Assembly: GCF_003713065.1 (NCBI RefSeq)
Contig: NZ_CP033433.1
Location: forward strand, 1,399,001 to 1,463,000
DNA from: Cohnella candidum
Lineage (GTDB): Bacteria > Bacillota > Bacilli > Paenibacillales > Paenibacillaceae
Length of the DNA: 64,000 nt
Reading direction: 5' to 3'
This document shows positions 53,409-60,477 of the stretch, in pieces (position 1 is the first letter of the stretch; the number at the start of each line of letters is the position of its first letter). The translations under genes were made by a program, and so were the position numbers. Under the pieces are notes generated by a model. It saw only the letters and a program-made list of their open reading frames with translations, did not search any database and was not told where the DNA came from.

Positions 53409-54173
53409 TTGCCCGATAAGCTGATGATCGTCGCGCATCCGGATGACGAGACCATTTTCGGAGGAGCCGCGTTGCTCAAGGAAGGGAATTGGAAAGTCAT
53501 CTGCGTGACGAACCGAAACAACCGCCGAAGAGCCAAGGAGTTCAGTCGGGCGATGAATGCGCTCGGTGCGGATTACGAGATGTGGGATTACCGGGATCGC
53601 CGGCACGGTCATTTCGGGCCACGCCATGCGTTATACGGGAGAATCAGAGGTATTTTGCGGAAACAGCCTTATCGAAAAATCGTGACGCACGGATTGTCCG
53701 GCGAGTACGGCCATCGCCAGCACAAAATCCTGTCGCGAATCCTCCATAAGCTGGTGAGGCGAAACCTCTATACGTTCGGCCTTTCCTCGAACCGGCTGCC
53801 TCGACCGCTGCTGGTCAAGAAGATCCGCGTGTTGAAAAAGTATAAGAGCCAAATGTACATCATCCGGAAATTGAAGCGTTATGTCCATCATGAAGGGCTA
53901 ATTAGGGTGAAACCGCTTCATCGGCTCCTTCCCAACCGCACGAAACTCCTCTATAATTCAGAGCGATACAGCGGGAGGAGTGTTGGATATGGCAAAAGTC
54001 GTCGTGACCGGCGGAAGCGGCATGTTGGGGCGCTGGGTGGTCCGTCATTTCGTCGAAACGGGATACGAAGTTTTAAACGCGGATACGCGGCAACCGGAGG
54101 AAGGCTTGTGTCCTACGCTCATCGTGGATTTGGAAGATCTCGGCCAAACTTATGGAGCGCTCGCCGGCGCTGA
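53409..54173 (+). CDS. PIG-L family deacetylase, C-terminus probably out of frame
   Basis: TTG start at 53409 with AAGGAGGTG at proper distance. The zinc motif AHPDDE (about 9-14) and a second His region GEYGHRQHK mark a PIG-L/LmbE N-acetylglucosamine deacetylase. The family part ends near residue 185 (LYNSERYSG); the remaining 70 residues are arginine-rich and read through the first 185 bases of the next gene in another frame. This looks like loss of the native stop by a small frameshift (a TAA lies in another frame at about 53953), or an assembly error. Confidence 0.75.
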   Translation: MPDKLMIVAHPDDETIFGGAALLKEGNWKVICVTNRNNRRRAKEFSRAMNALGADYEMWDYRDRRHGHFGPRHALYGRIRGILRKQPYRKIVTHGLSGEYGHRQHKILSRILHKLVRRNLYTFGLSSNRLPRPLLVKKIRVLKKYKSQMYIIRKLKRYVHHEGLIRVKPLHRLLPNRTKLLYNSERYSGRSVGYGKSRRDRRKRHVGALGGPSFRRNGIRSFKRGYAATGGRLVSYAHRGFGRSRPNLWSARRR

Positions 54174-54837
54174 CGCCCTCGTGCATCTGGCGGCGATCCC
54201 GAGAGCCGGCATGGTGCCGCCTGAGGTAACGTTCCGCAATAACGTCATGTCAACCTACAACGTGCTGGAGGCGGCGGCCGGACTCGGCATCCGGAAAGCC
54301 GTTATCGCCTCCAGCGAATCGTCTTACGGCATCTGCTTCGCAGTACATCCGTTCGGACCGCAATACGTGCCGATGGATGAAGCGCACCCGCAGCTGCCCC
54401 AAGACAGTTACGGCTTGTCCAAAGTGGTGAACGAAGCGACGGCGGACATGTTCCACCGCCGGACCGGCATGCAAGTCGTGTCTCTGCGGCTGGGCAATGT
54501 CATTCCGCCGGAGTGGTACGAGCGGTTCCCGTCCTTCATCCACAAGCCGGAAGAACGCGAGCGCATTTTGTGGAGCTATATCGATACGAGGGACGCGGCT
54601 GAAGCTTGCCGGCTCGCGATCGAAGCGGAAGGACTCGGCTCGGTGGCGCTGAACCTGGCGTCCGACGAGTCTAGCATGGACATCCCGAGCCGCGAGTTGA
54701 TGGCCGCCCGGTATCCGGAAGTGGAGGATTTCCGGGCTCCGATGGACGGATACGAGACGCTGCTGAACAACGAGAAGGCCAAACGCCTGCTTGGCTGGCA
54801 GCCGAAGTACAAGTGGCGCGAACAGCTCTGGAAGTAA
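53989..54837 (+). CDS. NAD-dependent epimerase/dehydratase (extended SDR)
   Basis: 282 aa; ATG 53989 eight bases after GGAGGAG. NAD loop TGGSGMLGRWVV (G-x2-G-x2-G, about 6-17), the LVHLAAIP strand, catalytic SSESSYG serines and YGLSKVV (Y-x3-K). Acts on a nucleotide sugar or related compound; product unknown. The deacetylase upstream and this enzyme may share a sugar pathway. A small TATAAT (53951) lies inside the upstream gene. Confidence 0.9.
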   Translation: MAKVVVTGGSGMLGRWVVRHFVETGYEVLNADTRQPEEGLCPTLIVDLEDLGQTYGALAGADALVHLAAIPRAGMVPPEVTFRNNVMSTYNVLEAAAGLGIRKAVIASSESSYGICFAVHPFGPQYVPMDEAHPQLPQDSYGLSKVVNEATADMFHRRTGMQVVSLRLGNVIPPEWYERFPSFIHKPEERERILWSYIDTRDAAEACRLAIEAEGLGSVALNLASDESSMDIPSRELMAARYPEVEDFRAPMDGYETLLNNEKAKRLLGWQPKYKWREQLWK

Positions 54838-55749
54838 AAGGGAAAGCATAGAAATAGCGATGGGATGGCGGACAACTGGTACATGAGATAGAAACTGCTT
54901 GACGAGTGTCAATCCCGTAGCTTCCTGATTGCCGCCGTTATGAGCAATCGCACTTTCTGTCCGGCCGGTTGGGCCAGTGAGATGAAACTTTGCAGGCCAT
55001 TTTTCCTGTGTACCGTATGATTTCCTTTTCCTGGAATGACAAAAACAGTGTTTTGAATGTTAGGTAAGCTCTTTCCTTTGGAAAGGGCTTTATTTATTTC
55101 CAGCGGAACTGCCAACGATTGGGAGAACCTGATGCTTTGCATGAGCAACAGCACGATCAAATATGCGGCTGCCATGTGAGGGACGAACAGAGAAACCCAA
55201 ACTGCACCTTTATGGGCAGAGCTGCTCGTCTTGGTCTAGCGCCATTAAGCCTCTCCAATTCGGCAAATCGCCATTGGAGATCTACGCTGCGGGTGACAGC
55301 AAGAAGTTTATTGGCCGCCATCGTTCCCGCCTTACGGACGGAATTGAGCGGGATGAATATCATAATTTTCTCGTACAATGGCGGCGGATTAGACTATTCT
55401 TATGTTGGCAAAAGTCCTGAATGCAACGTCGAAAATTGTTAATTTGTAGACAGTAATACCCAATGCCAACCCGGACACAATCAAGATACCCATTCACTCT
55501 GGTCTTATTTTACCATTTATTTGTAAAAGTTGTTACGATTATGACTTATTGGGTGTCACTTATATTGTAGGGACAATCCTAAATGGGGGAGGTGTTTAAG
55601 AATCAACGAATGAAAATATCGTTTCTATATACCAGAACGGTCATTAAGCTTAACGCGCGGAAGGATTTACTCATGAATTGGCGATCATCTTTATCTACAA
55701 CATGTTTACCACAATGAGAAGAAGAAAATGGTGAAGGAGGAATTAAGGC
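54838..55749. other. 912-base AT-richer region with no supportable gene
   Basis: Only short frames with poor ribosome sites occur here: minus 54909-55175 (88 codons, begins with a hydrophobic stretch MAAAYLIVLLLMQSI but has no RBS), minus 55157-55378, plus 55163-55420 and a 35-41 codon frame at 55592-55717 whose GTG abuts GGGGGAGG. None shows a recognised motif. The change in composition and the neighbouring secreted genes suggest a decayed or recently acquired patch. Confidence 0.55.
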
Positions 55750-56460
55750 ATGAAAACGAATAAAAGCAACGATCCTGCCCTTTTGTCAGTCGTCGTGGCC
55801 CTTGTAGTCATGCTTTCCAGCTTGCCAACTGCTAATGCCAGTTCTGTAAATCCACACTGGTATGCGATTCAACGGCTGACTGCAACAAATACCGGCATCT
55901 ATTCGTCTATTACAAACGATCAGGAGGATTTAAGCCATGTATCCGGTACGTTTATTAACAAAGAAATGTGGCTTGGTTTTAACACAGCCGGAACCCGTTG
56001 GATAGAAGCTGGAACTACGCGTGGGCCAGTAAGTAATAGCGACGGATATGTAGATGATTGGCATGGTCATTTTATTGCCTATGAAACCGCCTCTGGCGAT
56101 TACCACGAAAGGAATGTGGAGACAGAGTATAAGACGGGAACGCATAATTTCCAAATTTCACGAGATACCGTTAATGGTTCCACCAATTGGACGATTTATT
56201 TTGACTACAATCGAGTAGCCACAATTCCGGCCATTACGGATACAAGCGGGATATCCCATGACGTAGGGATTGAAAGTAGTGATTCGGATAATTCTTTTAC
56301 TAGCGGAACGTATTCTTCCGCGATGCAGTATCGGAACACATCGGGTTCGTGGGTGACATGGAGTTCATCTTCAGCCACCCGTACAGACCTTACCAACGGA
56401 ACCGGTTGGACCACAACATATTCGTCCTCTAACAATCGGTTGACGTATACTCACAACTAA
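55750..56460 (+). CDS. Secreted Ser/Thr-rich beta protein of unknown function, 236 aa
   Basis: ATG 55750 follows GAAGGAGG. Signal peptide (about 1-30, LLSVVVALVVMLSSLPTANA). The mature part is strand-rich (MWLGFNTAGTRWIEAGTTRGP; GHFIAYETASGDYHERNVET; WTIYFDYNRVATIP) and ends in a Ser/Thr/Asn-rich tail. No catalytic motif is recognised; a jelly-roll or lectin-like fold is only a guess. Codon use is more AT-rich than the neighbours, suggesting transfer. The next secreted gene follows after 21 bases. Confidence 0.75.
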   Translation: MKTNKSNDPALLSVVVALVVMLSSLPTANASSVNPHWYAIQRLTATNTGIYSSITNDQEDLSHVSGTFINKEMWLGFNTAGTRWIEAGTTRGPVSNSDGYVDDWHGHFIAYETASGDYHERNVETEYKTGTHNFQISRDTVNGSTNWTIYFDYNRVATIPAITDTSGISHDVGIESSDSDNSFTSGTYSSAMQYRNTSGSWVTWSSSSATRTDLTNGTGWTTTYSSSNNRLTYTHN

Positions 56461-56481
56461 AGTGAAAGGGAGATGAGTGAA

Positions 56482-57015
56482 ATGAAATCCGTTGCTAAAT
56501 GGACGACTATATTAGCTGCAACAGCTGTTCTTGCAGGGGGCATCTGGTACACAACGAACGCTAATGCCGCGAATGCTCCACAGTTGAAGCCGTTTGGAGC
56601 TGAAGCTCAAACCTACAATCTAAATCCTGAGCCTAAATTAAAATCGAATCAAGATCAGAAGCAGAGCATTTTGGCTAAGAAGGACGTAATCGCAAGCAAG
56701 TTTAAATTAAAAGGGAACAACAAAATTGTCTCCTTTGAATTAAAGCCATGGAGTGAATACAATTCCGTCAATTCAAAGGACGGTGTTGAGGAGCTCAATA
56801 CTTCAATTGATGAGAACAGACTTGTCTGGGTAGCTGTAGTCGATTATGCAGATGGATATGATACGCGGGTGGGCCATTTTAAGAGTGCTTCCGTTACTTA
56901 TGTTATTGATCCAGAAACGCAGCATGTTCTGGCCAAGGATGTTCACGGCGAACAAGACACCTTCGTTGGCGGACCAGCTAAATTTGCTGGAAAAAAACCT
57001 GTAGATGCTGAGTAG
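56482..57015 (+). CDS. Secreted protein of unknown function, 177 aa
   Basis: ATG 56482 lies nine bases after AAAGGGAG; an ATG at 56473 abuts that RBS. Signal peptide or anchor (about 8-30, TILAATAVLAGGIWYTTNANA). The mature part (IVSFELKPWSEY; LVWVAVVDYADGYDTRVGHFKSASVTYVIDPETQHVLAKDV) has the strand rhythm of PepSY-like small domains, unproven. AT-rich codon use like its neighbour; probably one operon with it. Confidence 0.75.
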   Translation: MKSVAKWTTILAATAVLAGGIWYTTNANAANAPQLKPFGAEAQTYNLNPEPKLKSNQDQKQSILAKKDVIASKFKLKGNNKIVSFELKPWSEYNSVNSKDGVEELNTSIDENRLVWVAVVDYADGYDTRVGHFKSASVTYVIDPETQHVLAKDVHGEQDTFVGGPAKFAGKKPVDAE

Positions 57016-57042
57016 CTTGATAAATTGAAAAGATTTTGCACG

Positions 57043-57070
57043 GCGACTCCTTGTTATCAGGAGTCGCTTT
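57043..57070 (+). terminator. Terminator of the two-gene secreted unit
   Basis: GCGACTCCT / AGGAGTCGC with a seven-base loop, then TTTG. Confidence 0.8.
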
Positions 57071-57172
57071 GAATTTTCCGAAGTACCCTTGTCCGTGTCG
57101 ACCGCCTGCCGTGCGGATCCGATGATCGCGGGCGGGGTGCTGTTTTGTCCAAAACGTGAAACCGTTCGCGGC

Positions 57173-57215
57173 TGTGATATCCGTCACAGGGGGGAGAAGG
57201 CCTGACCGTTACAAT
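57173..57215 (+). promoter_or_regulatory. Fnr box and -10 of the ywiC promoter
   Basis: TGTGATATCCGTCACA (57173-57188), a perfect TGTGA-N6-TCACA, and TACAAT at 57210-57215. The box centre is 41.5 bases before the start expected from that -10 box. Confidence 0.82.
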
Positions 57216-57246
57216 GGGGGCAACGCGATCGAATAGGGGTGATGTC

Positions 57247-57966
57247 GTGTACCGAACGTATATCCCGAACCAGCACGGCGCGTGGGCCATGTTGGCCGTC
57301 CCGTTTCTGATGGGCGGTTTCGCGGCCCGTTTCGTGCCCTTGCACGCTTTGTTGTTCATCGTCTGGCTCTTGGCTTACTTGTTCGTCTACGTCTTGCTTC
57401 AATGGATTCGAACCGGCAAAGGGAAACGATACCGCAATCCGGCGATCGTCTACGGCGCTTCCTTGCTGCTCAGCGGAACGGCGCTGCTCGTTCTGCATTC
57501 GGCTTCCGCCCGGATGGCGCCGCTCTTCCTGCCGTTACTCCTGGTCAACGCGTATTACGCAAAACGGAACCGCGAGCGGGCTCTCGTCAACGATATCGCC
57601 GCAATCGTGCAATTCTGCTTGATCGCGTTCGTTTCTTACGAATTAGGTGGGGTACGCGACTGGAGCCAAGCGTTGGAGCTGTTCGTCTTTTGCGTGCTTT
57701 ATTTCGCGGGTACGGCCTTGTACGTCAAAACGATGATCCGCGAACGGAAAAACCCGGCTTATTACCGGATATCCGCCGTTTATCACTTGGTGTTCCTGGC
57801 CGTTGCCTCCTCGCGTTATTCGCCGCTGTTCCTGATCCCGATCACCGTGTTGTTCATCCGGGCACTCTGGTCCCCGCGAACGACGCTTACGATCAAGCAA
57901 AGCGGCATGCTCGAAGTGGCCTATTCCGTCCTGATCGTCATTTCCGCTTGGATGGCATACACCTGA
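57247..57966 (+). CDS. ywiC: YwiC family membrane protein
   Basis: 239 aa; GTG 57247 after AGGGGTGAT. Starts with the family's YIPNQHGAWAM and has six to seven hydrophobic helices. In Bacillus subtilis ywiC lies beside narK and fnr and is induced by Fnr under anaerobiosis; here it again precedes a Crp/Fnr gene and has an Fnr box. Biochemical role unknown. Confidence 0.88.
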   Translation: MYRTYIPNQHGAWAMLAVPFLMGGFAARFVPLHALLFIVWLLAYLFVYVLLQWIRTGKGKRYRNPAIVYGASLLLSGTALLVLHSASARMAPLFLPLLLVNAYYAKRNRERALVNDIAAIVQFCLIAFVSYELGGVRDWSQALELFVFCVLYFAGTALYVKTMIRERKNPAYYRISAVYHLVFLAVASSRYSPLFLIPITVLFIRALWSPRTTLTIKQSGMLEVAYSVLIVISAWMAYT

Positions 57967-57993
57967 CCGTCCGATTGAAAGGAGTTCATTCAC

Positions 57994-58656
57994 ATGTCGG
58001 AACGATCCAAAACCGTCGACCTGCTTCGTCAGATTCGTTTGTTCGGCGTCCTTACCTTGCAGGAGCGCCTCAGCTTAAGCCGAATCACCGTACAGCGAAA
58101 AAAAAGGAAGCATACAACCGTCTATGAAGAGAACGAGTCTGCGGAAGCCGTGTACGGCATCGTTTCCGGTTTGGTCAAGACCTTGCGCAAGGACTCGCCG
58201 GACCGGATCGGCTTCTTTGCGACCGGAGACTTTTTGCCTGGCGTTTGGCCGCAGAGGGGGGCTCGCTATGAGGAGACCGCCGAAACGATTTCGCAAACGG
58301 CACTCGTGAAAATTCCGATTGCCGAATTCGCTGCTTGGTTGGAGAGAAACCCCGCAGCGGCTGCGAAAATCAGCCGAGCTTACGAACGTGCCATAATGGG
58401 AACCCAGGAGACGGCGGACGCCGAAAGTCGGGGACGGGCCTTTCTGCTTCAGCTGGCGGACCATTGCGGAAGGGTGACGGGAGGCAAAGTCCGGGTCGGC
58501 ATTCCGATGACGAACCAATCGTTCGCCCTTACGATCGGCACGACCAAAGAGAACGGAGAGCTGCTTCTTCGCGAATGGCACGAACGGGGAATCGCGGACA
58601 TGGGCCGTTCCGGTTTCGTGATTCACGACGTTGAGGCGCTGAAAATGACGAAATGA
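57994..58656 (+). CDS. Crp/Fnr family regulator without Fe-S cysteines
   Basis: 220 aa; ATG 57994 after AAAGGAG. Beta roll (about 20-115; VYGIVSGLVKTLRKDSPDRIGFFATGDFLPG) and winged HTH (about 145-215). Only one Cys (HCGR, about 155), so no cluster of the kind that makes Fnr an oxygen sensor. The recognition helix reads GTTKENGELLLREW, where Crp/Fnr usually have R/S-E-x-x-x-R, so the last Arg is Glu. Co-transcribed with ywiC 27 bases upstream. Either it uses another signal and site, or it needs a partner. Confidence 0.87.
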   Translation: MSERSKTVDLLRQIRLFGVLTLQERLSLSRITVQRKKRKHTTVYEENESAEAVYGIVSGLVKTLRKDSPDRIGFFATGDFLPGVWPQRGARYEETAETISQTALVKIPIAEFAAWLERNPAAAAKISRAYERAIMGTQETADAESRGRAFLLQLADHCGRVTGGKVRVGIPMTNQSFALTIGTTKENGELLLREWHERGIADMGRSGFVIHDVEALKMTK

Positions 58657-58671
58657 TGACATCGATACATA

Positions 58672-58714
58672 TGTGATTTATTTCACATTATCTGATCGAT
58701 TTTCCGGTTATGCT
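58672..58714 (+). promoter_or_regulatory. Fnr box and -10 of the first hemerythrin-like gene
   Basis: TGTGATTTATTTCACA (58672-58687) and TATGCT (58709-58714); again the box centre is 41.5 bases before the expected start. Confidence 0.82.
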
Positions 58715-58745
58715 GGGTTCATGAAAACCAAGGAGGAAAATGAAC

Positions 58746-59264
58746 ATGAAATCGCACGCTCTGCTGGACAACGCGCTGCCGCCCGCCGATATGCGCCAGT
58801 TGGTTTTGGATACGGCGGTCGTTCGGGCCAAACAAGAACACGACCTGCTGAAAAGGGAGCTTCAGGACATTTACGATTTGGCCTGCACGGTCCGAAGCGA
58901 CATGAACGTTCCCCGGCTCAACCGCGAAATCCGTGAGCTGAACGAGAACGTCAAACGGTTCATGGCGGAATGGAATATCCACGTGCAATGGGAGGAAAAC
59001 GAGCTGTTCCCGTACGCTTCCTGGTATCTCGGCGGCGAGCCCGATCTGTTCGCCTTGATGGAACAGGAATACGAACTCGCCGAACAATTCATCCGCGCGT
59101 TTCTGCATACGCTGGACCGCGCCGTTATTCCCGTACCGCATGACGAGGCATACCGGATGGCTTCTTATTTGCTCCAAGCGTACGCGGTTCTCAAAAACCG
59201 TTTCGTAGAGGAAGAGGAGATCATGTCGGCGCTGACGGATCGATCCAATCGGTTCGATTTTTAA
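58746..59264 (+). CDS. Hemerythrin-like four-helix protein with altered metal ligands
   Basis: 172 aa; ATG 58746 is nine bases after AAGGAGG (ATG 58740 is only three). First half has the expected H32 (QEHDLL) and H79-x3-E83 (HVQWEENELFP). In the second half the expected His are Y109 (MEQEYELAE) and N151 (N-x3-E155). Hemerythrin domains bind O2 or NO at a di-iron site; with two His replaced the site may bind one iron or act differently. Own Fnr-type promoter; monocistronic by appearance. Confidence 0.78.
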   Translation: MKSHALLDNALPPADMRQLVLDTAVVRAKQEHDLLKRELQDIYDLACTVRSDMNVPRLNREIRELNENVKRFMAEWNIHVQWEENELFPYASWYLGGEPDLFALMEQEYELAEQFIRAFLHTLDRAVIPVPHDEAYRMASYLLQAYAVLKNRFVEEEEIMSALTDRSNRFDF

Positions 59265-59276
59265 GCTGCCGAGTCA

Positions 59277-59351
59277 TGTGACCATTTTCACAAACTAATC
59301 TTCAGAAGTGTGATGGACTTCACATTCCGATTCCAGAAACTCCTTCATAAT
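59277..59351 (+). promoter_or_regulatory. Two Fnr boxes and -10 of the doxX-adhE-pflB promoter
   Basis: TGTGACCATTTTCACA (59277-59292) and TGTGATGGACTTCACA (59309-59324), 32 bases apart centre to centre, about three helical turns. CATAAT at 59346-59351 puts the second box at -41.5 and the first near -73.5. Confidence 0.82.
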
Positions 59352-59399
59352 GAGGCTGTACGGAAAACCAATCCAATACCCCGAGGGGAGATGACCGTC

Positions 59400-59942
59400 A
59401 TGGTCATGAGATTTTTCAAAGAAAACGTGTGGGCTGCCGTTGCGATTACGCTGCTGAGATTGTATGTCGGTTGGGAATGGATGCATCACGGCTGGGAGAA
59501 ATTGACGGGCGGCTTCGACGCCGCGGGCTTCCTGAAAGGAGCAGTCGCCAAGCCGGTCGCCGACCACGCGACGAATGCGGTACTGTTCCCGAACTACACC
59601 TACTTCATCCAGCACTTCGCCTTGCCGAACGTCAAACTGATTAACGTCTTGATCCCGCTGGGCGAATTCCTGATCGGGGTCGGGCTCATCCTCGGCGGAC
59701 TGACGCTGACGGCCGCATTCTTCGGCATGATGCTGAACTTCCTGTTCCTCTTCGCCGGCACGGTCAGCACGAACCCTTGGCTGCTGGTGCTGGGCGTGAT
59801 CATCTTCACCGCAGGCGCCAACGCCGGACGCTTCGGGCTAGACGGGTACGTGTTCCCGCATATCGGCAAAGTTTGGGCGAAGCTGACGCATCGGAAAGAC
59901 AAAACCGGTAACGGCGGCGTCGGCAAAGCGCTTCCGCACTGA
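59400..59942 (+). CDS. DoxX family membrane protein
   Basis: 180 aa. ATG 59400 is 10 bases after GAGGGGAG; an ATG at 59391 abuts the RBS. Four transmembrane helices with the DoxX pattern (LLRLYVGWEWMHHGWEKLTGGF; LIPLGEFLIGVGLILGGLTLTAAFFGMMLNFLFLFAG; NAGRFGLDGYVFP). DoxX proteins are linked to quinol oxidation, thiosulfate or redox stress. First gene of the Fnr-box run that continues to pflB. Confidence 0.88.
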   Translation: MVMRFFKENVWAAVAITLLRLYVGWEWMHHGWEKLTGGFDAAGFLKGAVAKPVADHATNAVLFPNYTYFIQHFALPNVKLINVLIPLGEFLIGVGLILGGLTLTAAFFGMMLNFLFLFAGTVSTNPWLLVLGVIIFTAGANAGRFGLDGYVFPHIGKVWAKLTHRKDKTGNGGVGKALPH

Positions 59943-59964
59943 CGTTCGAAAGGAGCGAGCCACA

Positions 59965-60456
59965 ATGATGAGGCACTCGCAATCGCCGCCGCTGCTCGAC
60001 TTGGTGCTCACCTACGATCAATGGAAGGAAGAACACGATTCTCTGCACCGAAGGCTCCTGGACCTGTGCCGCTTCATGAAGTGGAACCCCGTCCGTGACG
60101 AGATGGAGGATTGGGAAGACCACCATCAAGAGGTCAGGAAAGCTTTTATCCCGTTCATGCTGGATTGGCAGCGGCATTTGAGCCGGGAGGTCCGAACGAT
60201 CTATCCCTTCGCGAAGTCTGCGACATGCGCCGGCCGCATCGGTCCCGTGGGCGTACTGGAGCAGGATGGCACCATCGCCGCCCAATATTACGAGACGTAC
60301 CTAAAGGCAGTGGAGGCAGGCGCTCCTGCAGAAGAAGCGCTGCCCCACCTGCTGCAAGTGCTGATGATCGTCGCCGAGCATTTCCGGATCGAGGACGAGA
60401 CGGTGGTGCCCGCAACCGAGCAGTTGATGAACGAGATCGCATACAGCGGCTCTTAA
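59965..60456 (+). CDS. Second hemerythrin-like protein
   Basis: 163 aa; ATG 59965 after AAAGGAG. Ligand pattern: H24 (KEEHDSL), H-x3-E in WQRHLSREVRTIYP, Tyr where helix 3 His is expected (AAQYYETYL), and H-x3-E in AEHFRIEDETVVP. The same His-to-Tyr change is seen in the 58746 protein. Located 22 bases after doxX and 21 before adhE, so part of that operon. Confidence 0.78.
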   Translation: MMRHSQSPPLLDLVLTYDQWKEEHDSLHRRLLDLCRFMKWNPVRDEMEDWEDHHQEVRKAFIPFMLDWQRHLSREVRTIYPFAKSATCAGRIGPVGVLEQDGTIAAQYYETYLKAVEAGAPAEEALPHLLQVLMIVAEHFRIEDETVVPATEQLMNEIAYSGS

Positions 60457-60477
60457 CAGCCGAATGGAGGGTGCCCG

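Noticed and set aside
55592..55717. 41-codon frame with GGGGGAGG upstream
   Set aside because: The GTG directly abuts the Shine-Dalgarno sequence and the next ATG is 18 bases further; no family resemblance.
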